From: CAZNUP01 sp964609775
Lineage (GTDB): Bacteria > Patescibacteriota > Microgenomatia > JAMCZE01
NCBI GenBank assembly: GCA_964609775.1
Contig: CAZSSJ010000005.1
Location: 1-50,137, forward strand
DNA: 50,137 nt
Direction of reading: 5' to 3'
Position 1 is the stretch's first letter. Each line of letters begins with the position of its first letter. The translations under genes were made by a program, and so were the position numbers. The notes beneath the pieces are model-generated. The model saw only the letters and a program-made list of their open reading frames with translations, had not been told where the DNA came from and made no database searches. Positions 31,597-39,297 of this stretch are shown here, in pieces.

Positions 31597-31736
31597 TGAT
31601 TAACTAGTTCCGCAATCTGGAGCGAACCCAGAAAGCCGATGAGAAAAACGCCAATGCTTACCAGACAAGCAACCACTAATAGTAATCTCCAGTTAGTTAA
31701 TAAGTGGGGATTCAGCGGTGTCGGGTGAAGGTGCAT
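31587..31736 (-). CDS. 49-residue single-TM protein between rpoD and uppP
   Basis: ATG 31736 to TGA 31587-31589 gives 49 residues: a polar His/Pro-rich start (MHLHPTPLNPH), one helix (about 18-38) and QIAELVNQWP. The ATG shares a base with the rpoD TGA (TGATG), and the end overlaps uppP by 10 nt. Such tight coupling on both sides supports a real gene, though I do not recognise it. Confidence 0.65.
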   Translation of the reverse strand: MHLHPTPLNPHLLTNWRLLLVVACLVSIGVFLIGFLGSLQIAELVNQWP

Positions 31737-32275
31737 CATTCGAGATAGTCTTTAAGTTTCTTGGATCTGCTTGGGTGTTTCAACTTTCTAATTGCCTTGG
31801 CCTCAATTTGCCGGATTCGCTCGCGGGTGACTCCGAAAGCCTTGCCCACCTCTTCAAGGGTTCTTGGTCGGCCGTCCTCGAGGCCAAAACGCATGATGAG
31901 GACTTTCTTTTCCCGGTCATTAAGTGTTGTCAAGACCTCATCCAAATGTTCCTTAAGAAGCGCCTTACTCGTTTGCTCATACGGCGAAGGAATGTGTTCG
32001 TCAGCAATGAAGTCTCCCAGTTGCGAATCTTCCTCATCGCCGATTTTGGTTTGCAAGGACGTCGGTTCCTGAGAAATTTTTTGAATTTCATGAATCTTGG
32101 AAACCTCAATCTGCAGCTCTTTGGCGATTTCTTCCGGCAACGGATCGCGTCCCAGCTCGGCTGTCAGCCGGTTTCTGACTCGGACATAGCGGTTGATTGT
32201 CTCCACCATGTGCACCGGAATCCGAATCGTCCGCGATTGGTCGGCGAGCGCGTAATGGCCTGACGAATCCACCAC
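31736..32275 (-). CDS. rpoD: Primary sigma factor RpoD, C-terminal part (regions 2.4-4), separated by a frameshift
   Basis: The 179-residue frame carries the second part of a housekeeping sigma factor: ADQSRTIRIPVHMVETINRY (end of region 2.4 into 3.0), region 3 (LPEEIAKELQI), and region 4 with the helix-turn-helix (TLEEVGKAFGVTRERIRQIE) ending at TGA 31736-31738. The first ten or so residues of this open frame are not sigma sequence. The true join is near 32249-32252, where CGCG has lost four bases relative to a consensus CGCGCGCG coding for R-A. See the N-terminal part at 32164-32859. Confidence 0.9.
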   Translation of the reverse strand: MVDSSGHYALADQSRTIRIPVHMVETINRYVRVRNRLTAELGRDPLPEEIAKELQIEVSKIHEIQKISQEPTSLQTKIGDEEDSQLGDFIADEHIPSPYEQTSKALLKEHLDEVLTTLNDREKKVLIMRFGLEDGRPRTLEEVGKAFGVTRERIRQIEAKAIRKLKHPSRSKKLKDYLE

Positions 32276-32859
32276 GTCGCATAGGTCGAAAACTTATAGC
32301 CCCGCCGCCAGTCATATTTCTCTGTCGCCCGGATTAAGCCCTGGTTGCCTTCCTGAATCAGGTCCAGCATTGTCATCCCGCGCCCGAGATATTTTTTGGC
32401 AATCGAGACCACCAGTCGCAAATTTGAAGAAATGAGTTTGTCCTTAGCCCTCTTTTCACCCTTTTCCGCCTTTTTCGCCAGATCCACTTCTTCCCGCGCA
32501 TTGAGAAGGGGGATCCGGCCGATTTCTTTGAGGTACATCCGGACAGGATCAGTCGCCCCGCCTTCTTCCAAAGCCGCAATGGCTTCCAGTTCTTTTTCCA
32601 GGTCTGAAGCACTTTTTTGGCCTTCTTCCATCTCTTCGGCCGTAGTTTCAAAAATGTCGACCTCGCTGTTAATCAGCCGGTCATAGAATTCATCAAGTTC
32701 TTCAAGGTGCTCTTCGGCCTTGGGAAAAACAGCCAGGACTTCTTCCTGGGTCACAAATCCTGAAGTCCGCCCTTTTTTAATAAGATCCAAAGCCCCTTGG
32801 GGAAGTTCAATTTTTTCTTGAAGTTTTGATTTTTTCGAAGACGTGGAGGCCTTAGCCAT
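32164..32859 (-). CDS. rpoD: Primary sigma factor RpoD, N-terminal part (regions 1.2-2.4), broken by a frameshift
   Basis: The 231-residue frame starts with a Lys-rich tail and an N-terminal acidic region, then region 1.2 (DPVRMYLKEIGRIPLLN), region 2.1-2.3 (LRLVVSIAKKYLGRGM, LDLIQEGNQGLIRA, KYDWRRGYKFSTYATWWIRQ) and stops making sense after AITR. It should continue into the ADQSRTIRIP of the other frame. The 3' tail after about 32249 is out of frame. Sigma-70 directs the core RNA polymerase to -35/-10 promoters. With the join restored the protein would be about 375 residues. The break sits in region 2.4, which reads the -10 box, so a truncated product would not work. Confidence 0.9.
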   Translation of the reverse strand: MAKASTSSKKSKLQEKIELPQGALDLIKKGRTSGFVTQEEVLAVFPKAEEHLEELDEFYDRLINSEVDIFETTAEEMEEGQKSASDLEKELEAIAALEEGGATDPVRMYLKEIGRIPLLNAREEVDLAKKAEKGEKRAKDKLISSNLRLVVSIAKKYLGRGMTMLDLIQEGNQGLIRATEKYDWRRGYKFSTYATWWIRQAITRSPTNRGRFGFRCTWWRQSTAMSESETG

Positions 32860-32940
32860 AAACTTAAGCTGAATCTTGAGCTAATCGAAGCTTGATATCT
32901 TCGTCCGGCTCTTGAAAAGCAAGGCTATTCTAACTCAATT

Positions 32941-33186
32941 CTATTGATAATGCAAAGTAACATCAATTATTCTTGCCTCTCCAGTGGAAACCGTAAACTG
33001 TGCCCTGTATTTCAGATCAATTCTGAAAGAGTAAATTTGCAGCTCTTTTGGTTCAAGTAACTCAGTATGTAAACCAGGGTGTCTTGGATTTTCTTCAAAG
33101 AGAGCTTTTGCTTTCAGAAACTTTTGTTCTATGCCAAACTTTTTAAGTTTTTTAACAATTTTTGGATTAAGATCATGAATCGACAT
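32941..33186 (-). CDS. RelE/ParE-family toxin
   Basis: An 81-residue toxin: helices with KIVKKLKKFGIEQKFLKAKA, then ENPRHPGLHTELLEPKEL, YSFRIDLKYRAQFTV, and the strand ARIIDVTLHYQ typical of RelE/ParE folds. Such toxins cleave ribosome-bound mRNA or poison gyrase; which applies is unclear. It overlaps the antitoxin by 14 nt. Confidence 0.82.
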   Translation of the reverse strand: MSIHDLNPKIVKKLKKFGIEQKFLKAKALFEENPRHPGLHTELLEPKELQIYSFRIDLKYRAQFTVSTGEARIIDVTLHYQ

Positions 33187-33475
33187 ACTGGCCCTCTCTC
33201 TTAAGTCCAGCCACTATTCCCTTAACAAATTTCCTGCTGTATTTTCCCGTTGCCATCATTTTGTCTTCAACCTCTTTTAATGGCCGCTTCTTATACTCTA
33301 ACAATTCCAAAGGGGGAGCTGGCTGTTTAACAACGGTTTGAGTAATCGTTTCATATAGCCGCAAGAGCATTCGAAAAAATTCCGATCTCGAAGCAAACTC
33401 GCCAGAAGCAATTTGCTCATCTACCTGATTGGCTAAAGTTTTTGGAAGCGAGATGTTAAAAGTCACTGTACTCAT
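33173..33475 (-). CDS. RHH/CopG (ParD-like) antitoxin
   Basis: A 100-residue antitoxin with a ribbon-helix-helix domain (VTFNISLPKTLANQVDEQIA) and a FASRSEFFRMLLRLYE helix, then a toxin-binding tail. It should bind the promoter at 33482-33511 and neutralise the toxin encoded next to it. The module sits between dnaG and rpoD. Confidence 0.85.
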   Translation of the reverse strand: MSTVTFNISLPKTLANQVDEQIASGEFASRSEFFRMLLRLYETITQTVVKQPAPPLELLEYKKRPLKEVEDKMMATGKYSRKFVKGIVAGLKREGQYVDS

Positions 33476-33481
33476 TTTTAC

Positions 33482-33511
33482 ATATTAGCAAAAATTGCCA
33501 TTTGTTGTCAA
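33482..33511 (-). promoter_or_regulatory. Promoter of the ParDE-like module
   Basis: TTGACA (33511-33506), 18-nt spacer, TAATAT (33487-33482), then 6 nt to the ATG at 33475. Confidence 0.7.
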
Positions 33512-33539
33512 GTATAAATTCAGATGATTTCTAATAAAC

Positions 33540-35378
33540 TTATGCTTGGCTATGCCGCACCAGGGCCTTTTGCTCCAGAAGCTTCTGGAGAGCGGCGGTT
33601 GTCAGCGTGAATTCCTCTTCCAAAGCGGGGGATTCTTCTCCTTTCTTGATCTGGCCACTGATCATCTTTAATTTTTCCCGAAGTGACAGTTCCTTAATTT
33701 CCCAAACCGTTTTCTGAATTTCCTCTAGCACTTCTGCCTGATCGTCAAGATTAATTTTATTTTCCAACAGATACAACTTATTAAACAAATCCGTCAGTTC
33801 CGAGGGGATAAATCTAGCCAGAATGTTGATGTCAAATCTGTTTCCCGGCAACGAAACATCCGACTTTGGGTTATCAACCAGAGACGCCAGCAGCAGGTAA
33901 ATCTTGGCCAGGGCCGGGCTAGCAAAGTCTTCTGCCCGCAGTCGGATTGACGTCAAAAGCAAATAGTCAGCCGGGTTCGGGCATTGCAAAAGAAGCGACA
34001 CCAGATATTCTTCCAAAAGAACTGCCCGGGTTTTTAACAAAACGGCGCTTTGGGGCGTGTTCGGTGCAATGCTTTCCGTTTGGCGGGGGAGGATCATCTT
34101 TTTTAACTCTTTTGCCAGTTGCGCTTCCAGATTCTCCTGATTCACTCCCAGTTTCATCGCCAGTTTTCGGACGTAGTGTTCCTTGACCACCAAATTTTCA
34201 ATCGGTTCAATGAACTTTGCCACTTCCGAAACAATCTTTTTTGCTCCCTCAGCCGTATTTTTATCGTGTTTTTCTAAAGCAATGTCAATGACATAATCAT
34301 AAAAACTGACAGCATTTTTGACTGCCCTATGCCACAGACCCGGATCCTTTTTAATTAGTTCATCCGGATCCTTTGCGTCTGTAAAAGTAACTACCTTAAT
34401 ATTGAGTCCCGCCCAATCGGCTGTCTCAATTCCCCGGTGTGCCGCCGCATCCCCGGCAAAATCCGCGTCCAGAGACAAATAAACATTTTCCGTATATCTT
34501 TTAAGAAGTGCGACCTGCTCTTCGGTCAGAGCCGACCCTTTGATCGCCACCACATTTCGCACCTCCGCTTGGTATGACTGAATACAATCGATCTCCCCCT
34601 CAACAACCACACCAAACCCTTCTTTTTTAATTTCCTCTTTTGTCAAATCTAAGCCGTAGAGCAGGTCTCCCTTGACATATGCTGGCGTCTCCGCCGTGTT
34701 CACATATTTTGCTTCTTTCGCGTTTGGATCCAGAAGTCTCCCGGCAAACCCCACCACATTTCCCCGATGGTCGCGAAGAGTAAACATCAGCCGCCCCCGG
34801 AAACGGTCAAAAGTGTTGCCGATCCCGGATTTGGAAATCAACCCCGCCGACTGCATCAACTCTTGGGCATAACCTTTCTTGTGCAGGAATTTTGACAGCG
34901 AATCCCACGACTGCGGCGCATACCCAATTCCAAAAAGTTTCACTGAACTATCAGTAATTTTTCTGTCTTTCAAATAGTCCAGTGCTTTTTCTCCCATCGG
35001 GTGCTTTGTCAAAATATATTGATAGAACTCCGAAGCCAGATGATTGACTTCATAAATTTTCTCCTTGAGTTCTGCTGTCCGGCTTTGCGCAAATCCGCCC
35101 GAAAGGGTCACTCCCGCTCTCCTGGCTAAAATCTTGAGCGCCTCGGCAAACTCCAAATTTTCGATCTTCATCAGAAATTTGAAAACGTCTCCGCCTTCGT
35201 TGCACCCGCCGAAGCAGTGCCAGATCTGCCGCTCGGGCGAGACGATGAATGACGGCGTTTTCTCTGCGTGGAACGGGCAAAGCCCCTTAAAATTCGCCCC
35301 CGTTTTCTTGAGAGCCACGTACTCGCTAATGAAGGCCACAATGTCAATCTTTTGCTTGATTTGTTCCACGTCCGTCAT
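33540..35378 (-). CDS. dnaG: DNA primase DnaG
   Basis: A 612-residue primase. The N-terminal zinc-binding domain has CPFHAEKTPSF and HCFGGCNEGGD. The catalytic core has an RFRGRLMFTLRD segment and Toprim motifs VVVEGEIDCI and LSLDADFAGDAA (acidic metal ligands). The C-terminal helicase-binding part follows. It makes RNA primers for replication forks. dnaG upstream of rpoD is the classic macromolecular-synthesis order, here with a toxin-antitoxin module inserted between them. The promoter at 35412-35439 gives a short leader with a direct repeat. Confidence 0.96.
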   Translation of the reverse strand: MTDVEQIKQKIDIVAFISEYVALKKTGANFKGLCPFHAEKTPSFIVSPERQIWHCFGGCNEGGDVFKFLMKIENLEFAEALKILARRAGVTLSGGFAQSRTAELKEKIYEVNHLASEFYQYILTKHPMGEKALDYLKDRKITDSSVKLFGIGYAPQSWDSLSKFLHKKGYAQELMQSAGLISKSGIGNTFDRFRGRLMFTLRDHRGNVVGFAGRLLDPNAKEAKYVNTAETPAYVKGDLLYGLDLTKEEIKKEGFGVVVEGEIDCIQSYQAEVRNVVAIKGSALTEEQVALLKRYTENVYLSLDADFAGDAAAHRGIETADWAGLNIKVVTFTDAKDPDELIKKDPGLWHRAVKNAVSFYDYVIDIALEKHDKNTAEGAKKIVSEVAKFIEPIENLVVKEHYVRKLAMKLGVNQENLEAQLAKELKKMILPRQTESIAPNTPQSAVLLKTRAVLLEEYLVSLLLQCPNPADYLLLTSIRLRAEDFASPALAKIYLLLASLVDNPKSDVSLPGNRFDINILARFIPSELTDLFNKLYLLENKINLDDQAEVLEEIQKTVWEIKELSLREKLKMISGQIKKGEESPALEEEFTLTTAALQKLLEQKALVRHSQA

Positions 35379-35411
35379 ATTTTAGGAGCTAGGAGCTAGC
35401 AGTCAGGGGCT

Positions 35412-35439
35412 AGTATACCCATCAGAAAAAAATAGTCAA
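35412..35439 (-). promoter_or_regulatory. dnaG promoter
   Basis: TTGACT (35439-35434), 16-nt spacer, TATACT (35417-35412). The start would lie about 30 nt before the dnaG ATG at 35378; the leader contains a direct repeat of TAGCTCC. Confidence 0.6.
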
Positions 35440-35479
35440 TCGCGCCGGGGTTCCGATTTGATAAAATACGCTTGTATCC

Positions 35480-35566
35480 GGTGGGTTCGCATAGTGGCCG
35501 AGTGCGTTCGCTTGGAAAGCGAATATCATTGCAAGATGATCGGGAGTTCGAATCTCCCACCCACCG
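35480..35566 (+). tRNA. tRNA-Ser(GGA)
   Basis: Eighty-seven bases fold as a serine tRNA: acceptor GGTGGGT/ACCCACC with discriminator G, D-stem GCAT/GTGC, anticodon stem TTCGC/GCGAA with loop TTGGAAA (anticodon GGA), long variable arm with ATCAT/ATGAT, and T-arm GGGAG-TTCGAAT-CTCCC. CCA is not encoded. Confidence 0.96.
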
Positions 35567-35625
35567 CACGGACATATTGGAGCCTAAGAAGGCTACATAT
35601 TTTACGGTATTATAGTCATAATAGG

Positions 35626-36366
35626 ATGAAGTCAGAGATGGAACTAACCTACGATAATATTCAGCAAGAAGCAGAAAATTTTGCCGCTCAATATCGAAAG
35701 TCTCATGACGTGCCTCCTTTCCCAAATCTAGAACAACTCGCTAAATATAGAGAATTAATTGATACTCAGTATCCTCAAGTTGTGACTTTAATTAAAGAAA
35801 GATTGGCATCGGTTGAATCTGCTGGCGGTCACGGGTTTGAACACCTTGAAGATGTTGCCATGAGAGCGGGGTTTATTGCCGATGACGAATGCACTGTTAG
35901 AAATATCGAAGGAGTGGAAAAAGAAGCGATCGTAAAAACAGTTGTTTTAGTCGGACTGCTCCACGACATTGAAAGGCATCTGGGTTACGGCGAAGAGCAC
36001 ATGGTGGAAGGTGAAAAAACAGCGACAAGAATTCTTTCCCAAGCAGGTATTTCAAACCCACTAGTTCCAATTATTGTTCGCAATCATGATCATATTGATT
36101 TTAATCCTAGTGATGATCCTCAATTGAGTGTTGTGTTTGGTTCCATTTGGGACGCGGATCGTTTTCGTTATGGTCTGGAGAGAGAAGATACTTTCTGGAG
36201 GATGAAACAGCAAAAAGGAGTGTCTCCGGAAAAGGTCATTCATGATTATCAATTCTTGCCCCCTTTACGGGACGCATGGAGAACTAAGTATGGTAGGGAA
36301 TATGGGCCGAAATATATCGACTTCGGTATCGCAGTAGCAAAACACATTGAAGGTGTATTCTCTTAA
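35626..36366 (+). CDS. HD-domain hydrolase
   Basis: A 246-residue HD-superfamily protein: HGFEHLEDVAM (first His), GLLHDIERHLG (His-Asp pair), VRNHDHIDF and SIWDADRFRYG (metal Asp), as in phosphohydrolases of nucleotides. An in-frame reading back to 35458 runs through tRNA-Ser and cannot be real, so I start at ATG 35626 (a TATAGT lies 9 nt upstream); 35638 is another possible start. Substrate unknown. Confidence 0.85.
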   Translation: MKSEMELTYDNIQQEAENFAAQYRKSHDVPPFPNLEQLAKYRELIDTQYPQVVTLIKERLASVESAGGHGFEHLEDVAMRAGFIADDECTVRNIEGVEKEAIVKTVVLVGLLHDIERHLGYGEEHMVEGEKTATRILSQAGISNPLVPIIVRNHDHIDFNPSDDPQLSVVFGSIWDADRFRYGLEREDTFWRMKQQKGVSPEKVIHDYQFLPPLRDAWRTKYGREYGPKYIDFGIAVAKHIEGVFS

Positions 36367-36580
36367 ACTTGAGCCCAGAAAGTTCTGACGTCGTCTATGG
36401 ATCTCCGCCCCCCCTGAAACAAGTGCCACCCTTGATTAACATGTCTCGCATTCTCACACTAACATGCCAAAGAGCCGGGGAGAACAATTGGAAAAGCACT
36501 TCTGACATTAAGCACGGAGTCAGTGACGGCGAGCCTCGAATCCAAATGGTAAAAAATAAGTAGCAATGGAGCCGCTTCGC

Positions 36581-36609
36581 TCGACAATCTTGTATGAAAG
36601 TAATACAAT
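36581..36609 (+). promoter_or_regulatory. Promoter of the RHH antitoxin gene
   Basis: TCGACA (36581-36586), 17-nt spacer, TACAAT (36604-36609), then 6 nt to the ATG at 36616. Confidence 0.75.
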
Positions 36610-36615
36610 ACACGT

Positions 36616-36906
36616 ATGACCACCACGATCAACATCTCTCTCCCCAAAGGCCTCTATCTTGACGCCAAAAAGGCCGTCACCGAGAAAAACTATTCTTCAA
36701 TCAGCGAGCTTTTCCGTGACGCTCTGCGGCGGATTCTCTATCCCGAGCTGACCGAAAACGGCTTCACCCCCGAATTTGAAGAGGAGGTCTTGCGCCGGGA
36801 AAATGACCCAAACGAAAAAACTTACGCCTGGAATGGAAAGGGATCGTTCGTTGACTTTGTCCTAAAAACCGGACGGAAAGATGCTACAAATCGAGTTTCG
36901 AGATAG
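36616..36906 (+). CDS. RHH (CopG-like) antitoxin
   Basis: A 96-residue protein with a ribbon-helix-helix start (TTTINISLPKGLYLDAKKAV) and SSISELFRDALRRILYP helix, and a tail with an acidic centre (EFEEEVLRRENDPNEK) that would contact the toxin. The overlapping downstream toxin is frameshifted. No Shine-Dalgarno; the ATG is 6 nt from the -10 box. Confidence 0.85.
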   Translation: MTTTINISLPKGLYLDAKKAVTEKNYSSISELFRDALRRILYPELTENGFTPEFEEEVLRRENDPNEKTYAWNGKGSFVDFVLKTGRKDATNRVSR

Positions 36907-37158
36907 CTATCGAGTTGACCTGGAAGAACTGCTAACCGAAGACGGGGACATGAGTGATTTAGTAGAAGAGGCGACTAAACTTTTTCGAAAGAACCCTGAT
37001 GATACTCGCTTAGATAGCCACCCCTTACGAAGAAGATGAAAGGGAAATGGGCTTTCAGTGTGACTAGTGATATCAGAACTATCTACATATGGGTGGGAAA
37101 AAATACCGTTAGCTTTCTCGCCATTGGCAGCCACAAAAAGGTCTACGGAAAAAAATGA
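36881..37158 (+). pseudogene. RelE/YafQ-family toxin, frameshifted
   Basis: ATG 36881 reads 52 residues of a RelE-family toxin (LFRKNPDDTRLDSHPL is the typical KNP...L..H.L motif) and stops at TGA 37037-37039. The rest of the family resumes in the next frame: KMKGKWAFSVTSDIRTIYIW and FLAIGSHKKVYGKK (the G-H-V-Y end), stopping at 37156-37158. One base lost from the CCCC at 37021-37024 restores a single frame of about 92 residues. So the antitoxin is intact and the toxin is off, unless the base is a sequencing error. Confidence 0.85.
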
Positions 37159-37673
37159 TCGAAACCCACCCCTTCGGCTTCTTTGTTCCGAAAAACGCCC
37201 AATATCTTCTCCTGGGAAGTTTCACAACCAAAGAAGCGAATTTTGATCCCACCTATGACTGGTTCTATGGCACCAAGCGCAACTATTTTTGGCCTATTCT
37301 GCGTGCAGTGTATGGCTTACCCCTGGCAACAAAAAAAGAGAAACAGGATTTATTCACCCACCTGCGTATGGCCCTGGGAGACATCATTTATCAATGCGAA
37401 AGAATCAAAGATAGCAATCTGGACGTTAATCTTGTCAACGTCATCTACAATCTTGACGCGGTGGCTGAAACGTTGAGCAAGAATAAAATTAAGAAAATCT
37501 TCTTCTCCAGTCGCTTTGTTGAGGGCAAATTCCGACGGTTCTTCCGAAGCATCATTAACCACCATCCAGATACCGAACTCATCACTTTGCCTTCTCCCTC
37601 TCCCCGCTATGCCGCGCTCACTCCGGCCCAAAAACTCCAAATCTATAAATCCCTCCTGCCGAAGTTACCCTAG
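37155..37673 (+). CDS. Uracil/deoxyinosine-DNA glycosylase-like protein
   Basis: A 172-residue member of the UDG superfamily. Motif 1 region reads LLLGSFTTKEANFDPTYDWF followed by YGTKRNYFWPIL, typical of the glycosylase fold (FYG...N.FW), and the C-terminal motif 2-like LPSPSPRYAALTP. It probably excises damaged or mispaired bases (uracil, hypoxanthine); family assignment within UDG is uncertain. The ATG overlaps the toxin remnant stop, so it may once have been in the same transcript. Confidence 0.7.
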   Translation: MIETHPFGFFVPKNAQYLLLGSFTTKEANFDPTYDWFYGTKRNYFWPILRAVYGLPLATKKEKQDLFTHLRMALGDIIYQCERIKDSNLDVNLVNVIYNLDAVAETLSKNKIKKIFFSSRFVEGKFRRFFRSIINHHPDTELITLPSPSPRYAALTPAQKLQIYKSLLPKLP

Positions 37674-37751
37674 AACTCCCAAAGTTTTGTTGCCCTTGCA
37701 AACGCCCACGAGTGGTGTTTAAATAGTCTTGACAAGAACAGTCTGAGTGTC

Positions 37752-38234
37752 ATGTTAACCACTTTTCTCTTTAACTTTATTCTCTTCACGGCCCTTTTTT
37801 TTACTCCTATTGCCCAAACCTATGAGCCTGACAAGCTCGACTCTCCTTTTAAACCGGAGAAAATGCCCTCCGTTCTTTCCCAAGACTTTTCAAAAGTTGA
37901 ATTTTCTGCTCCCTCTTTGAAAAAAGCTTCCCCGCCCGTCATCACCCCGACTGATCTCACCGCCCTCTTCGCTCGCTTTAGCCAAGAATATTCTGTCGAC
38001 CAAAATCTCCTCACCAAGATCGCCGCTTGTGAATCTCACTTTAATGCCAATTCTGTAAACGGGGACTACGGCGGCATGTTCCAATATTCTTCCTCAACCT
38101 GGCAAACCACCCGCACAGCGATGAGTCTTGACCCCAACCCGGACCTGCGTTTCAATGCCGAAGAAGCCATCAAAACCACCGCCTATAAAATCTCCCGCGG
38201 CGGCTCATCTGCCTGGCCCGTTTGTCGTCAGTAA
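37752..38234 (+). CDS. Secreted lytic-transglycosylase-like (SLT/RPF) protein
   Basis: A 160-residue exported protein: signal peptide (about 1-23, FILFTALFFTPIAQT), a Lys/Ser/Pro linker, then an SLT-like domain with IAACESHFNANSVNGDYGG (catalytic Glu in ACESH) and MFQYSSSTW, ending AWPVC. It would cut peptidoglycan glycan strands, possibly to make room for pili or for cell growth; it precedes the pilus cluster on the other strand. A TTGACA (37729-37734) lies near the start but without a -10 at the normal spacing. Its 3' end overlaps the Nudix gene. Confidence 0.8.
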   Translation: MLTTFLFNFILFTALFFTPIAQTYEPDKLDSPFKPEKMPSVLSQDFSKVEFSAPSLKKASPPVITPTDLTALFARFSQEYSVDQNLLTKIAACESHFNANSVNGDYGGMFQYSSSTWQTTRTAMSLDPNPDLRFNAEEAIKTTAYKISRGGSSAWPVCRQ

Positions 38235-38666
38235 CTGGTTAGAGTCTCCTTGTGCTTTCTTTAATATTTGCTTGTCTGAGGAGTAGGTAAGCCGTTCGTA
38301 GGCTTCAGGGTAGGAAAGCCACATCACCTTTTCCACTTCAGAGTTTTCCGTTGGTTGCCCCGAAACATATTCCATCAAAAAATAACTGACAATCTTGAAA
38401 ACTCTCTCCCCTTCATAGGTGTAAATATATTTTGATTCTGACACTTTTTGCTTAATCGTCGCCATAATCCCGGTTTCTTCCTTAACCTCTCTTAGTGCCG
38501 CTTCAGCGACACCTTCCCCTTCTTCAATCAGCCCTTTTGGTAGTTGGTAGCGTTCTTTGGGAAAATCTATGCTTGGTCTGGGCTTAATCAGAAGCCAAAC
38601 TATACCTGTTGGGTCTTGTTTGTACGCAACTCCTCCGGCAGAAAGTGCCTGTTTCATGACTCTCAT
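38205..38666 (-). CDS. Nudix hydrolase
   Basis: A 153-residue Nudix protein with a complete box GLIEEGEGVAEAALREVKEE then TGI, preceded by ERYQLPKG and followed by YFLMEYVSG. Substrates are likely nucleoside diphosphate derivatives (MutT/diadenosine-type). Starts at ATG 38666 or 38657. Convergent with the SLT gene by 30 nt of overlap. Confidence 0.88.
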   Translation of the reverse strand: MRVMKQALSAGGVAYKQDPTGIVWLLIKPRPSIDFPKERYQLPKGLIEEGEGVAEAALREVKEETGIMATIKQKVSESKYIYTYEGERVFKIVSYFLMEYVSGQPTENSEVEKVMWLSYPEAYERLTYSSDKQILKKAQGDSNQLLTTNGPGR

Positions 38667-38719
38667 TTTCCCACAAAAAACCCCCTGTTTCCAGAAGGTC
38701 TCTAAATCGACACTCGTTT

Positions 38720-39205
38720 CTATCTTGTCACTGAAATCGATGTTGCCAACTGGGGTGTTGCTGCGACAGTCACCCTTGGCGTTCCCGTTCCGGTGGCTAC
38801 GGTAATCGTGTATCCCGTGTCAAAGTTAGTACAATCGTTCCACGACCCAGTCTGCGGATCCTTCGGGATTTGGGCCATGTAGGTTGGCACAATCGCCTGA
38901 CAGAGAACTGTTCCCGTATCAGTCCCCGAAATCACATCCGTGCTGCTAAACGGAATCGCTGTTCCTTGTGGCGCCGTGTCGAGCGGAGCTGGTAATGTAC
39001 CACTGAGGTCAACCATGGCTTGATCAATCGCGTTCAGAATGGCGTTTACATCACTTCGCCTTTGGGTGTCATTCGCTTGGGCGAATTGGCGGGCTGGGTT
39101 AATGGCAATAAGAACAATAGCCAAAAGAACCGCCAAAATTCCGATGACAACAAGAAGCTCAATTAGAGTAAAACCCCTTTTAAGAAGACCTTGGGCAGAT
39201 TTCAT
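38720..39205 (-). CDS. Type IV pilin-like prepilin
   Basis: A 161-residue prepilin. Leader MKSAQGLLKRG then FTLIELLVVIGILAVLLAIV: the G|FTLIEL cleavage site with Glu at position 5 of the mature chain, followed by the long N-terminal helix and a Ser/Thr-rich globular head with two Cys (VLCQAIV, NDCTNFD). It probably forms the main pilus fibre. The promoter TTGACA-18-TATCCT (39238-39267) gives a leader of about 26 nt. Confidence 0.93.
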   Translation of the reverse strand: MKSAQGLLKRGFTLIELLVVIGILAVLLAIVLIAINPARQFAQANDTQRRSDVNAILNAIDQAMVDLSGTLPAPLDTAPQGTAIPFSSTDVISGTDTGTVLCQAIVPTYMAQIPKDPQTGSWNDCTNFDTGYTITVATGTGTPRVTVAATPQLATSISVTR

Positions 39206-39237
39206 GTTTCTTTATAACTAAATTAACTAACACATTC

Positions 39238-39267
39238 AGGATATGAAACTTTTAAACCCCTTGTCAA
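39238..39267 (-). promoter_or_regulatory. Promoter of the prepilin gene
   Basis: TTGACA (39267-39262), 18-nt spacer, TATCCT (39243-39238). Confidence 0.6.
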
Positions 39268-39297
39268 GCCCCAGTTCTACCTCAATTCCACCTCAAC

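Noticed and set aside
31718..32263. Plus-strand frame of 181 codons opposite rpoD
   Set aside because: Antisense shadow of the sigma factor; the minus strand has clear sigma regions 3 and 4.
35458..35625. N-terminal extension of the HD hydrolase
   Set aside because: It runs through tRNA-Ser, so the frame is open by chance.
36369..36563. Small plus-strand frame of 64 codons between the HD and RHH genes
   Set aside because: No Shine-Dalgarno, no promoter at the usual distance, no motifs; the interval 36367-36580 appears non-coding.
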